This document shows positions 1 to 8,613 of a DNA stretch of 64,000 bases, piece after piece. Origin of the DNA: Coriobacteriaceae bacterium (GTDB lineage: Bacteria; Actinomycetota; Coriobacteriia; Coriobacteriales; Coriobacteriaceae); the NCBI GenBank assembly GCA_025993015.1, contig DAJPFV010000001.1, positions 1,364,001-1,428,000 of the forward strand. The letters run 5' to 3'. The notes under the pieces were generated by a model that saw only the letters and a list, made by a program, of their open reading frames with translations, searched no databases and was not told the origin of the DNA. The first letter of the stretch is position 1; the number at the start of each line of letters is the position of its first letter. Position numbers and translations under genes: made by a program.

Positions 1-1397
1 CCAACCAGCTCAACCGCAAGGGTGTGCTGCCGCAAAACATCGTCGACGCCGCCCGCGATATCGTGGCCAACGTGCGTGCCAACGGCGATGCTGCGGTGCG
101 CGATTACTGCCAGCGTTTTGACGGTGTCGAGCTGCAAAGCTTTCGTCTGCCGCAAGAGCAGATCGATGCTGCGCTCGAAGGCCTCGACCCGGCCTTTGTC
201 GCCGCGCTCGAGAAGGCTGCGCGCCAGATCCGTGAGTTTCACCAGCGCGAGGTCGAGCAGAGCTGGTTTGCCACGCGCCCGGACGGCACGATGCTCGGCG
301 TTAAGGTGACCCCGCTTGCCGCGGCCGGCATCTACGTGCCGGGCGGTCGCGCGCAGTATCCCTCCACCGTGCTCATGAACGCTATCCCTGCCAAGGTGGC
401 CGGCGTCAAGCGCGTGGTCATGGTGACGCCGCCACAAAAGGACGGCCTGATCAGCCCCTACACGCTCGCCGCGGCCAAGCTTGGCGGCGTGGACGAGATC
501 TATATGGTGGGCGGCGCCCAGGCCGTGGCCGCGCTGGCGTACGGTACCGAGACCATTCCGCGCGTCGACAAGATCACCGGCCCGGGCAACGCCTTTGTCG
601 CCGCGGCCAAGCAGATTGTCTCGGGCGACGTGGGCATCGACATGGTCGCCGGCCCCTCCGAGGTCTGCGTGCTGGCCGATGCCACGGCCAAGCCCATGGT
701 GGTCGCGGCCGACCTGATGGCCCAGGCCGAGCACGATCCGCTTGCCGCCTGCTATCTGGTGACCTGCGACGAGCAGTTTGCGCGCGAGGTCGAGGCGGGT
801 ATCGACATTCTGGTGGCGCAGTCGCCGCGTGCCGAGATTACGCGCGCCTCGCTCGACAACGAGGGCACCATCGTGGTGGCCGCCGATATGGCTGCCGCCG
901 TCGAGGCCGTGAACACCGTGGCGCCCGAGCACCTGGAGCTGCACTGCAAGGATGCAATGGGCCTGCTTGGCGGCATTCGCAACGCCGGCGCCATCTTTGT
1001 GGGCGCTTGGAGCTCCGAGCCGCTCGGCGATTACGTTGCCGGCCCCAACCACACGCTGCCGACCGGCGGCACGGCCGTGTTCTCCAACCCGCTTTCGGTG
1101 GAGGAGTTCGTTAAGCGCTCAAGCGTTATCTGCTATACGCCCGAGGGCCTGCTCTCCGACGCTCCCGCTACGCAGCGCTTGGCCGAAGCCGAGGGCCTGT
1201 GGGCGCACGCGCTTTCTGCCGCCCTGCGTCGTCGCGTGCTGGAACAGGGCGAGGATTCCGTGAGCGCCGAGTCGCTGGCGGCGGCCGACCTGACCAAGGT
1301 TGCCTGGCCGGGCGACGCCGCGGCGACGGTCGCCGAGGGTGTGGACTTGGCGGCTGCGGGCGCGGATGGCGCTAACGCGACCGGCGGGGAGGCCTAA
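1..1397 (+). CDS. hisD: Histidinol dehydrogenase (5' end outside window)
   Basis: Oxidises L-histidinol to L-histidine in two NAD-dependent steps, the last reactions of histidine synthesis. The reading frame is open from base 3 ([12 protein letters not shown]...), so the true start lies upstream and the GTG at 24 is probably an internal valine. Family motifs are visible: [11 protein letters not shown] near base 571, the zinc-binding AQAEHDP near 721, the catalytic APEHLEL near 920 and [12 protein letters not shown] near 1042. The C terminus carries an Ala/Gly-rich extension (about the last 30 residues) beyond the usual end. It stops one base before hisC, the next gene of the cluster. Confidence 0.95.
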   Translation, partial: NQLNRKGVLPQNIVDAARDIVANVRANGDAAVRDYCQRFDGVELQSFRLPQEQIDAALEGLDPAFVAALEKAARQIREFHQREVEQSWFATRPDGTMLGVKVTPLAAAGIYVPGGRAQYPSTVLMNAIPAKVAGVKRVVMVTPPQKDGLISPYTLAAAKLGGVDEIYMVGGAQAVAALAYGTETIPRVDKITGPGNAFVAAAKQIVSGDVGIDMVAGPSEVCVLADATAKPMVVAADLMAQAEHDPLAACYLVTCDEQFAREVEAGIDILVAQSPRAEITRASLDNEGTIVVAADMAAAVEAVNTVAPEHLELHCKDAMGLLGGIRNAGAIFVGAWSSEPLGDYVAGPNHTLPTGGTAVFSNPLSVEEFVKRSSVICYTPEGLLSDAPATQRLAEAEGLWAHALSAALRRRVLEQGEDSVSAESLAAADLTKVAWPGDAAATVAEGVDLAAAGADGANATGGEA

Positions 1398-1398
1398 T

Positions 1399-2514
1399 AT
1401 GGCCGAGCTGACGCCTCGCATGAAGGAACTCGTCCAGCCCTACTTGGCCGGCATTGAGCCCTACGATCCCAACTTTACGCCCACGCGCATCAACCTTTCG
1501 GCCAACGAGAACACCTATCCCGTGCCGGCCGGCGTGCGCGAGGCGGTCGACGCGGCGCTCGCCGCCACGCCGCTCAACCGCTATCCCGACCCCATGTCCA
1601 ACGACCTGCGCGACGAGCTTGCCGCTTGGCATGGCGTGGCACGCGAGAACATCTGCGTGGGCAACGGCGGCGACGAGCTGCTCTATAACTACCTGCTGGC
1701 GTTTGGCGGCGCGGGGCGGACCCTGCTCAACTGCCCGCCATGCTTTAGCGAGTATGCGTTCTTTGCGTCGCTCTGCCAGACCGAGGTGAGCGACGTGTGG
1801 CGCGATCCGGTGACCTTTGAGCTCGACCAGGCTGCCGTGCTTGCGGCAGCGCCCGAGTGCAACCTGGCGATTGTGACCTCGCCCAACAATCCCACGGGCG
1901 ACGTGGCGCCGCTCGACTTTATCGCGGCTCTGTGCGATGCGTGTCCCGGCATGGTGATGGTCGACGAGGCCTACGTGGAGTTTGCTGACGATTCGTTTGG
2001 CGCGGCCACCACGGCGCAAGGGCTTATCGCCGAGCATTCCAACCTGGTGATTCTGCATACGCTGTCCAAGGCGTTCGGCGCCGCCGGCACGCGTCTGGGC
2101 TATGTGATTGCGTCACCCGAGGTTATTGACGTGTTCGCGGCGATTCGCCAGATCTATTCAGTCAGCGTGCTGAGCCAGGCCGCGGCGCTTGCCTGCGTGC
2201 GTGCCCGCGATGCGTACGCGCCCGTGGTGGCACAGGTTGTATCCGAGCGCGTGCGCGAGCTGTGCGCCCTGCGCGCAATGGCTGCCGAGGGCCTGCCCGT
2301 GGAGGCGTGGCCGAGCGCGGCGAACTTTGTGCTCGTGCGCACGCCGCACGCCACGCGCGTGCGCGAGCGCCTGCGCGACGAGTATTCAATTTTGGTGCGC
2401 GACTTTAGCTACGCGCCGGGGCTTGCGGACTGTCTGCGCATTACCGTGGGTACCCCGCAGGAAAACGACGAGGTGCTGGCAGCGTTTGCCGCGCTGGTGA
2501 AGGAGGAGATGTAG
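1399..2514 (+). CDS. hisC: Histidinol-phosphate aminotransferase
   Basis: PLP enzyme that transaminates imidazole acetol phosphate to histidinol phosphate. The 371-residue product begins MAELTPRMKEL. It shows the fold-type I marks of the family: ANENTYPVP near the N terminus, SPNNPTGD around base 1879 and the PLP lysine in HTLSKAFGAAGTRLGY around 2056. The ATG at 1399 is chosen because it follows the hisD stop by one base and because codons further upstream would run inside hisD. The stop abuts the hisB start directly, indicating translational coupling. Confidence 0.95.
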   Translation: MAELTPRMKELVQPYLAGIEPYDPNFTPTRINLSANENTYPVPAGVREAVDAALAATPLNRYPDPMSNDLRDELAAWHGVARENICVGNGGDELLYNYLLAFGGAGRTLLNCPPCFSEYAFFASLCQTEVSDVWRDPVTFELDQAAVLAAAPECNLAIVTSPNNPTGDVAPLDFIAALCDACPGMVMVDEAYVEFADDSFGAATTAQGLIAEHSNLVILHTLSKAFGAAGTRLGYVIASPEVIDVFAAIRQIYSVSVLSQAAALACVRARDAYAPVVAQVVSERVRELCALRAMAAEGLPVEAWPSAANFVLVRTPHATRVRERLRDEYSILVRDFSYAPGLADCLRITVGTPQENDEVLAAFAALVKEEM

Positions 2515-3102
2515 ATGGGCCGTTATGTCGAGGTGACCCGCAAGACGGGCGAGACCGACATTGTCGTTAGGCTCGATCTGGACGGATCCGGCGTGTGCGA
2601 TATCTCGACCGGCGTGCCGTTTTTCGACCACATGCTCAACGCCCTTGGCCGCCATGGCCTGTTCGATCTGACGGTACATGCGATGGGCGATGTGGAGGTC
2701 GACGCGCACCACACCGTCGAGGACACGGGCATTGTGCTGGGCGAGGCGTTTTGCCAGGCACTGGGTGACAAGGCGGGCATTACGCGCTTTGCCGATGCGG
2801 CGATTGCCATGGACGAGACGCTCGTGATGGCCGCCGTTGATATCTCGGGTCGCGGGCAGGCCTATTGCGATCTACCCGTGCCGACCGAGCGCGTGGGCAC
2901 CTTTGATACCGAGCTGGCCGTCGAGTTCTTCTACGCTTTTGCGCGCGACGCCAAACTCACGCTGCACGTGCGCGAGCTGGCGGGCGGCAACTCGCACCAC
3001 ATTATCGAGGCCGCCTTTAAGGCCGTGGGACGCACGATGCGCCACGCCTGCGAGCTTGATCCCCGCGTCCAAGGAATCCCCAGCACCAAGGGCTCACTGT
3101 AA
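2515..3102 (+). CDS. hisB: Imidazoleglycerol-phosphate dehydratase
   Basis: Dehydrates imidazole glycerol phosphate to imidazole acetol phosphate. At 195 residues it is the single-domain form, without the N-terminal phosphatase fusion seen in enterobacteria; the separate PHP-type phosphatase at 6268-7179 would supply that activity. Duplicated metal-binding motifs are clear: FFDHMLNALGRHG, AHHTVEDTG and GGNSHHIIEAAFKA. The start follows the hisC stop directly, with the Shine-Dalgarno GGAGGAGA inside the hisC end. A perfect hairpin repeat (3117-3157) separates it from hisH. Confidence 0.96.
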   Translation: MGRYVEVTRKTGETDIVVRLDLDGSGVCDISTGVPFFDHMLNALGRHGLFDLTVHAMGDVEVDAHHTVEDTGIVLGEAFCQALGDKAGITRFADAAIAMDETLVMAAVDISGRGQAYCDLPVPTERVGTFDTELAVEFFYAFARDAKLTLHVRELAGGNSHHIIEAAFKAVGRTMRHACELDPRVQGIPSTKGSL

Positions 3103-3116
3103 CCGCCACAAGGGTA

Positions 3117-3157
3117 AAAACCACCACAAAGGGGACAGGCACCTTTGTGGTGGTTTT
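3117..3157. repeat. Short hairpin repeat inside the his cluster
   Basis: Perfect 16-bp inverted repeat, arms 3117-3132 (AAAACCACCACAAAGG) and 3142-3157, loop GGACAGGCA. It fills most of the hisB-hisH gap and ends some 24 nt before the hisH start. The right arm ends in TTTT, so it could act as a weak terminator or as an mRNA processing/stability hairpin. The GGGGACAGGCACC core recalls other short hairpins in this window. Confidence 0.85.
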
Positions 3158-3181
3158 GGATGATGGAAAAAGGAGGGTCGC

Positions 3182-3877
3182 GTGGGCGAACCGAAGATCG
3201 TGGTGGTCGACTACCACAAAGGGAACTTGTCGAGCGTCGTGCGCGGGCTTGCGCGCGCCGGTGCCGCTGCCTGCACGTCGGATGATCCGGAACAGATCCG
3301 CAAGGCCGATGGCCTGGTCATCCCGGGCGTGGGCGCGTTCTATGACGCGATCGCCTTTATGCGCCAGAGCGGCGAGGAGGCGGCCGTGCTTGACGCCGTT
3401 GCCGCCGGAACTCCTCTGCTCGGCATCTGCCTGGGCCTTCAGCTGTTTTTTGAACGCGGCGACGAGGGCGTGCCGGCGGACGAGGGCGCGGACGACGATG
3501 CCTCCGAGCAGGCTGGCGGTCCCTGGGTCGATGGCCTGGGCATTATGCGCGGCTCGTGCACGCGCTTGGAATCGAGTCGCCTGAAGGTGCCGCACGTGGG
3601 CTGGGACCAGGTGCACATGACGCCCGCCGGCGCGGCCGATCCATTGCTCGCCGGTTTTGCCGAGGGCGCCAACATGTACTTCACCCACAGCTATGCGGTG
3701 GCCGACGATGTCGATGCCGCCGATGTTCTGGCGCGCACGCACTACACGCGGAGCTTCCCGTGCATCGTGCGCCACGGCAACGTGTGGGGCTGCCAGTTCC
3801 ATCCCGAGAAATCCTCCGCGCTGGGACAGCGCATCCTTAAGAACTTCGTCAACATCGTCGAGGAGGCCGGCCGATGA
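3182..3877 (+). CDS. hisH: Imidazole glycerol phosphate synthase, glutaminase subunit
   Basis: Class I glutamine amidotransferase that feeds ammonia to HisF. The GTG start at 3182 has the strong Shine-Dalgarno AAGGAGGG just upstream. Catalytic elements are present: the nucleophile cysteine in PLLGICLGLQLFF (about base 3427) and the His/Glu of WGCQFHPEKS near 3787. At 231 residues it is about 30 longer than usual. The excess is an acidic, low-complexity insert (about residues 95-120, DEGVPADEGADDDASEQAGG) after the nucleophile elbow. The stop codon overlaps the hisA start (ATGA). Confidence 0.96.
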   Translation: MGEPKIVVVDYHKGNLSSVVRGLARAGAAACTSDDPEQIRKADGLVIPGVGAFYDAIAFMRQSGEEAAVLDAVAAGTPLLGICLGLQLFFERGDEGVPADEGADDDASEQAGGPWVDGLGIMRGSCTRLESSRLKVPHVGWDQVHMTPAGAADPLLAGFAEGANMYFTHSYAVADDVDAADVLARTHYTRSFPCIVRHGNVWGCQFHPEKSSALGQRILKNFVNIVEEAGR

Positions 3878-4617
3878 TTCTGTTTCCCGCAATCGATTTG
3901 ATCGGCGGCAAGGTCGTGCGCCTGGAGCGCGGCGACCGGAGCCGCTGCAAGGTATATTCCGACGACCCCGTGGCCGTTGCCCGCTCCTTTGCCGAGCAGG
4001 GTGCGAACTGGGTGCATGTCGTCGACCTGTCCGCTGCCTTTGGCGAGGATGAGGACGCATGCGCTGCCAACTCGACGGCGATCAAGGCTATCTGCGGCGT
4101 CGACGGTCTGTCCGTGGACGTGGGCGGCGGCGTCCGCTCGCTCGCACGCATCGACGAGCTGGCCGGCTATGGCGCGCGCCGTATTGCGCTGGGGACCGTG
4201 CTGGTGACCGAGCCGGGTTTTGCCGAGGTGGCAGCGCGCGGCTTTGGCGAGCTGCTGGTGGCAGACATCGCCGCCCGTGACGGCCAGGTCAAGGTGAACG
4301 GCTGGCGCGATGGCGCGGGCGTGGCGCTCGATGATGCGGTGGCGCAGCTTTCCGAGCTGGGCTTTAAGCATTTGGTGTACACCGACATCGCGCGCGATGG
4401 CATGCAGACGGGCATCGACGTGGCGGCGTATCGCCATGTGGCCGAGGTCGCGGGTTTTCCCGTCGTGGCTTCGGGTGGCATCTCGACACTCGACGATATC
4501 TGCGCGCTTGCCGCGGTGGGTGAGGATGCTATTGAGGGTGCGATCACCGGTCGCGCGCTCTACGAGGGCAACTTTACGCTGGCACAGGCGCTGGCCGCCG
4601 CCCGAGGGGAGGAGTAG
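3874..4617 (+). CDS. hisA: ProFAR isomerase
   Basis: 1-(5-phosphoribosyl)-5-[(5-phosphoribosylamino)methylideneamino]imidazole-4-carboxamide isomerase, a half-barrel-duplicated TIM barrel. The 247-residue protein starts MILFPAIDLIGGKVVRL with the catalytic Asp of AIDL. The second catalytic Asp is in VYTDIARDGM, and phosphate-binding loops are VDVGGGVRS and VASGGIS. The ATG overlaps the hisH stop by four bases. In actinobacteria this fold may also serve tryptophan synthesis (PriA). I cannot decide from sequence by eye whether this copy is bifunctional. Confidence 0.93.
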   Translation: MILFPAIDLIGGKVVRLERGDRSRCKVYSDDPVAVARSFAEQGANWVHVVDLSAAFGEDEDACAANSTAIKAICGVDGLSVDVGGGVRSLARIDELAGYGARRIALGTVLVTEPGFAEVAARGFGELLVADIAARDGQVKVNGWRDGAGVALDDAVAQLSELGFKHLVYTDIARDGMQTGIDVAAYRHVAEVAGFPVVASGGISTLDDICALAAVGEDAIEGAITGRALYEGNFTLAQALAAARGEE

Positions 4618-4620
4618 CCC

Positions 4621-5403
4621 ATGCTTACCAAACGCGTGATTCCCTGCTTGGACGTTAAGGACGGCCGCGTGGTCAAGGGCGTCAACTTTGTGAGCCTGCG
4701 CGATGCGGGCGATCCGGTGGAGCTGGCGCGCGCCTACGACCGCGAGGGCGCGGACGAAGTCGTGTTCCTGGACATCACTGCGACGAGCGACAACCGTGCG
4801 ACGACCATTGAGATGGCGGCGCATGCGGCCGAGGAGTTGGCCATTCCCTATACCGTGGGCGGTGGTTTTCGTGACCTGGCGGGCATGCGAACCATGGTGG
4901 CTGCCGGTGCCGATAAGGTGTCGCTCAACTCTGCTGCCGTGCGCGATCCGTCGCTGGTCAGCCAAGCTGCCGCTGCATTTGGCAGCCAGGCCGTGGTCGT
5001 GGCGATCGATGCCAAGCGTGTTGGTTTGCCCGGTGAGCCGGGAGCCGACAAGTGGGAGGTCTTTACCGCGGGCGGCCGTAACGCCACGGGTATCGATGCG
5101 GTGGCGTGGGCCGAGGAAGCGGCTCGTCGCGGCGCCGGTGAGATCTTGCTCACCAGCATGGATCGCGACGGCACCAAGGCTGGCTTCGACCTGGCACTCA
5201 CCCGCGCCGTGGCGCGCGCGGTGCCGATCCCGGTGATCGCAAGCGGCGGCGTGGGCACGCTCGAGCATTTTGCCGAGGGCGTGATCGAGGGCGAAGCCGA
5301 TGCCGTGCTGGCAGCAAGTGTCTTTCACTTTGGGACCTTCAGCATTCGCCAGGTGAAGGAGTATATGGCGTCGCAGGGCATTCCTGTGAGATTGGACTTC
5401 TAA
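4621..5403 (+). CDS. hisF: Imidazole glycerol phosphate synthase, cyclase subunit
   Basis: Uses HisH-derived ammonia to turn PRFAR into imidazole glycerol phosphate and AICAR; AICAR feeds PurH (encoded at 23727). The 260-residue TIM barrel has the classic start [20 protein letters not shown] with the first catalytic Asp. VVVAIDAKR supplies the second, followed by [13 protein letters not shown] and [12 protein letters not shown]. The start lies three bases after the hisA stop with GAGGAG upstream. A foldback repeat follows it. Confidence 0.97.
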   Translation: MLTKRVIPCLDVKDGRVVKGVNFVSLRDAGDPVELARAYDREGADEVVFLDITATSDNRATTIEMAAHAAEELAIPYTVGGGFRDLAGMRTMVAAGADKVSLNSAAVRDPSLVSQAAAAFGSQAVVVAIDAKRVGLPGEPGADKWEVFTAGGRNATGIDAVAWAEEAARRGAGEILLTSMDRDGTKAGFDLALTRAVARAVPIPVIASGGVGTLEHFAEGVIEGEADAVLAASVFHFGTFSIRQVKEYMASQGIPVRLDF

Positions 5404-5412
5404 TGCTGCGGC

Positions 5413-5507
5413 TTGTCCAGGCACCCGACCTTCCGGCTCCAACCCTCCTCGCGTACTTAAGTACGCGTCGTCGGGCTTGTCGCTCGGAATCTCGGGCACC
5501 TGGACAA
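5413..5507. repeat. Long foldback element between hisF and hisI
   Basis: Imperfect inverted repeat: outer arms TTGTCCAGGCACCCGA (5413-5428) and its near complement at 5492-5507 (14 of 16 pairs). Patchy pairing continues inward to a perfect 16-bp palindrome GCGTACTTAAGTACGC at 5451-5466. It resembles in plan the elements at 29905, 31686 and 34928. Confidence 0.8.
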
Positions 5508-5545
5508 CCCTCGCCGACCGGCGATGTTTAAATTGGGGAATTGAA

Positions 5546-5875
5546 ATGAGAGAAATTACTACTCCAGCGGATCTTAAATACGACGCCAAAGGATTGATTC
5601 CTTGTGTGGTTCAGCAATATGACACCGGCGAGGTGCTTATGGTTGCTTGGATGAACGAGGAGTCGGTGGGGTTGACGCTCAAGACCGGCACCACGTGGTT
5701 TTGGAGCCGCAGTCGCCAGGAGCTCTGGAACAAGGGCGCGACGAGCGGCAATATGCAAGCGGTCAAGGAGCTCTGGGCCGACTGCGATAGCGATACGCTG
5801 CTGGTCAAGGTTGACTCGCCGGGCCCGGCTTGCCACACCGGCAACCGTACCTGCTTCTTTAAGAAACTCGCGTAG
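5546..5875 (+). CDS. hisI: Phosphoribosyl-AMP cyclohydrolase
   Basis: Opens the adenine ring of PR-AMP in the third step of histidine synthesis. It is a stand-alone HisI of 109 residues, not fused to HisE. The motifs [19 protein letters not shown], the metal-binding [12 protein letters not shown] and the zinc-binding [12 protein letters not shown] are present. ATG 5546 ([10 protein letters not shown]) is preferred over the in-frame codon at 5477. It has GGGGA upstream, matches family length, and the earlier codon lies inside the foldback element. It reads on toward hisE 45 bases later. Confidence 0.95.
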   Translation: MREITTPADLKYDAKGLIPCVVQQYDTGEVLMVAWMNEESVGLTLKTGTTWFWSRSRQELWNKGATSGNMQAVKELWADCDSDTLLVKVDSPGPACHTGNRTCFFKKLA

Positions 5876-5920
5876 GGCGGGCGCTCGATTAGACGCTCGG
5901 CCACCAGAAAGGATTGAACT

Positions 5921-6238
5921 ATGGGTGTGCGCACCGCAAACATTCAGGATGGAAATATCGGTGAGACGCTGACAGGTCTGGCCGAGGTGATTCACGGCCG
6001 TCGCGACGCATCGCCGCAGGAGAGCTATACCGCTCGCCTGCTGACCGATGTCGAGGACGAGCTGCTCAAGAAGCTTGCCGAGGAGGCGAGCGAGGTCATC
6101 ATGGCCTGCAAGGATAACGATCACGACCACATCCGCTACGAGGCCGGCGACCTGATCTACCACCTGCTCGTGACGCTCGAGCGCTACGGCATCACCCTCG
6201 ATGAGCTGGCCGGCGAACTCAACGCCCGCCGTCAATAG
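5921..6238 (+). CDS. hisE: Phosphoribosyl-ATP pyrophosphatase
   Basis: Hydrolyses PR-ATP to PR-AMP, the second pathway step. The 105-residue all-alpha MazG-like protein shows the acidic metal-binding helices SYTARLLTDVEDELLKKLAE, EEASEVIMACKD and YEAGDLIYHLLVTLE. The Shine-Dalgarno AAAGGA sits 9 bases before ATG 5921. It is the last gene of the plus-strand his cluster and converges with the histidinol phosphatase gene. Only about 30 bases separate them. Confidence 0.94.
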   Translation: MGVRTANIQDGNIGETLTGLAEVIHGRRDASPQESYTARLLTDVEDELLKKLAEEASEVIMACKDNDHDHIRYEAGDLIYHLLVTLERYGITLDELAGELNARRQ

Positions 6239-6267
6239 TTGTTTAAGAACGTCCCCAACGACTGGTC

Positions 6268-7179
6268 TTAGGCGAGGGGCGTGGGTTCCCATTCGTCGGT
6301 GGCGTGGGGGATATCGAAGGTTCGGTAGCCGCAGTCGTAGGCGTGTGCCTGGGCCTCACGGATGTTCCAGCAGATGTCGCAGGCGCGGTGTGCGTCCGAG
6401 CCAAAAGTGATCGGCACCTCGGCGTGGGCAAAGCAACGCAGCAATCCGGTCGCGGGATAGTAGTCGTCGAGGCCCTTGCGCGGTGCGGCGGTCGAGACCT
6501 CAACGCGGCGGCCCGTATCGTGCGCGCACTCGGCCATCTGCTGCCAAAACGGTGCGGGGTCAAAGTCGGGCGCAAAGCCTTCCTTCGAAAAGCGCATGAC
6601 CAGGTCGGGGTGAGCCATTACATCAAAGTTGAGCGGGCTCTCGCAGGCGCGGCACCAGTCGTCGACGTAGCGCTCCCACACGCCGCGTACCCCCAGGGTT
6701 TCCCAAACGTGCAGGTTGGTGTCGTCGTCGATCCAACCGCAAAGGGAATCGGGTGTATCGGGACGAGCGACGTTTTCCGTTCCCGCCGTACCCGCGGCAC
6801 CGGCCATGATATCGCCTGGGTTGCCAATCCAATGCACACTGCCCAGGCGCACGACGGCGCCCTGGGACCAGCGCTCAACCAAAGGCTCGCAGCCCTCGTA
6901 CCAATCGCATTCAAAGCCATAGATAAAGCTGAGCTCCGGCGCAATCTGCGCGGCAAGCTTGCGGGCATCCTCAAAAGCCAGACGATGTGTCGGCAGGTCG
7001 CCCTCAGTAACCTGCACTTCGCAGTTGGCGTCCATGCTGGCGGGCAGGGTGAGATGGTCAGTTGAGACCATGGCGCGGCACCCGGCCGCGGCAGCGGCAC
7101 GGACGTTGTCCTCAAACGAGGCATGCCCGTCCGAAAACGAGGTGTGGGTGTGGCAATCGGCTAGCGGGCAAGCAGACAT
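6268..7179 (-). CDS. PHP-domain histidinol phosphatase
   Basis: Probably dephosphorylates histidinol phosphate, filling the step missing from the monofunctional HisB. The 303-residue PHP-family protein starts MSACPLADCHTHTSFSDGHAS, with the metal-binding HTH. STDHLTLP follows, then GFECDWYEG, GSVHWIG, FDVMAHPDLVMRF and FGSDAHRACD, the usual series of PHP metal ligands. AAAGGAGCC precedes the start. It lies opposite the his cluster. Family (HisJ/HisK-like) is clear; the exact substrate is inferred from context. Confidence 0.88.
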   Translation of the reverse strand: MSACPLADCHTHTSFSDGHASFEDNVRAAAAAGCRAMVSTDHLTLPASMDANCEVQVTEGDLPTHRLAFEDARKLAAQIAPELSFIYGFECDWYEGCEPLVERWSQGAVVRLGSVHWIGNPGDIMAGAAGTAGTENVARPDTPDSLCGWIDDDTNLHVWETLGVRGVWERYVDDWCRACESPLNFDVMAHPDLVMRFSKEGFAPDFDPAPFWQQMAECAHDTGRRVEVSTAAPRKGLDDYYPATGLLRCFAHAEVPITFGSDAHRACDICWNIREAQAHAYDCGYRTFDIPHATDEWEPTPLA

Positions 7180-7309
7180 GGCGGCTCCTTTGCGTCAAGC
7201 GAATCCGCTCCATTGTAATGGCGCAGCTCTCAACACGCCGGGCACGCGGGGGGTCGAAATCGATTGGAAAGGCTGCGCGGCGCGCGGTGCGGCCTCGCTT
7301 GTGCTCTCA

Positions 7310-7374
7310 AAACGTGTACGTCAGCCTCCAAAAGCTGCAAAAAATGACGTGTTTGGAGGCTGCCGTACACGTTT
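7310..7374. repeat. Foldback hairpin in the divergent spacer
   Basis: Inverted repeat with 22 of 23 paired bases: arms 7310-7332 (AAACGTGTACGTCAGCCTCC...) and 7352-7374, loop 7333-7351. It lies in the 342-base divergent spacer 7180-7521 between the histidinol phosphatase and larC-like genes. Nothing else is recognisable there. It has no T-run, so a repeat is likelier than a terminator. Confidence 0.8.
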
Positions 7375-7521
7375 GGATAGGGGCGAGGACGATCCCGGCG
7401 CACGCCGACGTCCGCGACGGGCAAAAGTCCCGCCCATCCCATGACGCCGCCCCCACGCCGCCCGCGATGTGCTAGCGTTTGGATGAACAAAACGAGCCCG
7501 TGCGGAAAGGACCCGGACCGT

Positions 7522-8007
7522 ATGCCATGCGATAGCAAATCCCCGCTGTCTCGCGAGATCGATGCGCCCGAAACTATCGTCAAGCTTGAGTGCGACATCG
7601 ATGACGCGTCGCCCGAGGTGCTCGCCTACGCCGCCGACCGCCTGCGCGAGGCGGGTGCGCGCGAGGTGCATTGGCTGCCCCTCTATTGCAAGAAAGGCCG
7701 CCCCGGCTGGCAACTGCAGGTAATCTGCACCCACGAGGATATCGAGCGCCTGCAGACGATTATCTTTTTGGAAACCACGACCAATGGCATCCGCCGCCAA
7801 GTCATGGAGCGCGTCTGCCTGCCGCGCCGCTTTGAGCAGGTGGCGACGCCTTGGGGCGAGGTGGCCGTCAAGGTGGCAACCCTGCCCGACGGCAGCGAGC
7901 GCGCGGCACCCGAGTACGAGGACTGCTCCCGCCTCGCTCGCGAGCATAACGTGCCGCTCCAGCGCGTGATGCAGGCGGCACAAGCCGCGGCGCTGCGATT
8001 TGAGTGA
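7522..8007 (+). CDS. Free-standing LarC C-terminal domain protein (DUF111)
   Basis: Matches the C-terminal half of LarC, the CTP-dependent cyclometallase that inserts nickel into the pincer cofactor of lactate racemase. Recognisable stretches are LECDIDDASPEVLAYAADRL, PLYCKKGRPGWQLQVIC, IIFLETTTNGIR and APEYEDCSRLA. Full LarC is around 400 residues; only about 161 are encoded and nothing resembling the N-terminal half lies upstream. ATG 7522 follows GGAAAGGA by about 11 bases; an earlier in-frame ATG at 7483 has no ribosome-binding site. No larA or larB is nearby, so its role is uncertain. Confidence 0.78.
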   Translation: MPCDSKSPLSREIDAPETIVKLECDIDDASPEVLAYAADRLREAGAREVHWLPLYCKKGRPGWQLQVICTHEDIERLQTIIFLETTTNGIRRQVMERVCLPRRFEQVATPWGEVAVKVATLPDGSERAAPEYEDCSRLAREHNVPLQRVMQAAQAAALRFE

Positions 8008-8062
8008 CACAGGCCAACGACGTGCCGCACCAATCCTATTAACCCCACCCGAAAGGACCACC

Positions 8063-8611
8063 ATGAAATACCTCATCGCCTCCGACATCCACGGCTCGGC
8101 ATACTGGACCGAGCGCCTGGTCGCCGCCATCGAATCCGAGCAGCCCGACCGCATCGTGCTGCTGGGCGACCTGCTCTACCACGGCCCGCGCAACGACCTG
8201 CCGCGCGACTACGCCCCCAAGCGTGTGATTCCGCTGCTCAACGCCCTGGCCGACCGCATCATCGCGGTGCGCGGCAACTGCGACGCGGAGGTCGATCAGA
8301 TGGTCCTCGACTTCCCCGTCATGGCCGACTACGCCACGCTGTTTGACGAAGCCGGCCGCGAGCTGTTCCTGACGCACGGCCACGTCTTTGGCGCCGGCAT
8401 GCACAACAGCGTCGACCACGCGCCCGCACTGCCCGAGGACTCAGCGCTCGTCTACGGCCACACGCACATCAAAGTCAACGAGGCAAGCGAGGCGCACCCG
8501 GGCCTGTGGCTCTTCAACCCCGGCAGCGTGAGCATTCCCAAGGACGGTACGCACAGCTACGGCATCTACGAGGGCGGTACGTTCCGTCACGTGGTCCTGG
8601 AGGAGGAATAA
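8063..8611 (+). CDS. YfcE-like metallophosphoesterase
   Basis: Small calcineurin-like phosphodiesterase of the YfcE/MJ0936 group, 182 residues. All metal-ligand blocks are present: IASDIHGS, VLLGDLLYHG, RGNCDAEVD, LTHGHVFG and VYGHTHIK. ATG 8063 with GAAAGGA upstream is chosen over the in-frame codon at 8000, which overlaps the previous gene. It ends three bases before mazG, suggesting one transcript. Physiological substrate unknown; YfcE relatives hydrolyse phosphodiesters in vitro. Confidence 0.87.
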   Translation: MKYLIASDIHGSAYWTERLVAAIESEQPDRIVLLGDLLYHGPRNDLPRDYAPKRVIPLLNALADRIIAVRGNCDAEVDQMVLDFPVMADYATLFDEAGRELFLTHGHVFGAGMHNSVDHAPALPEDSALVYGHTHIKVNEASEAHPGLWLFNPGSVSIPKDGTHSYGIYEGGTFRHVVLEEE

Positions 8612-8613
8612 CC

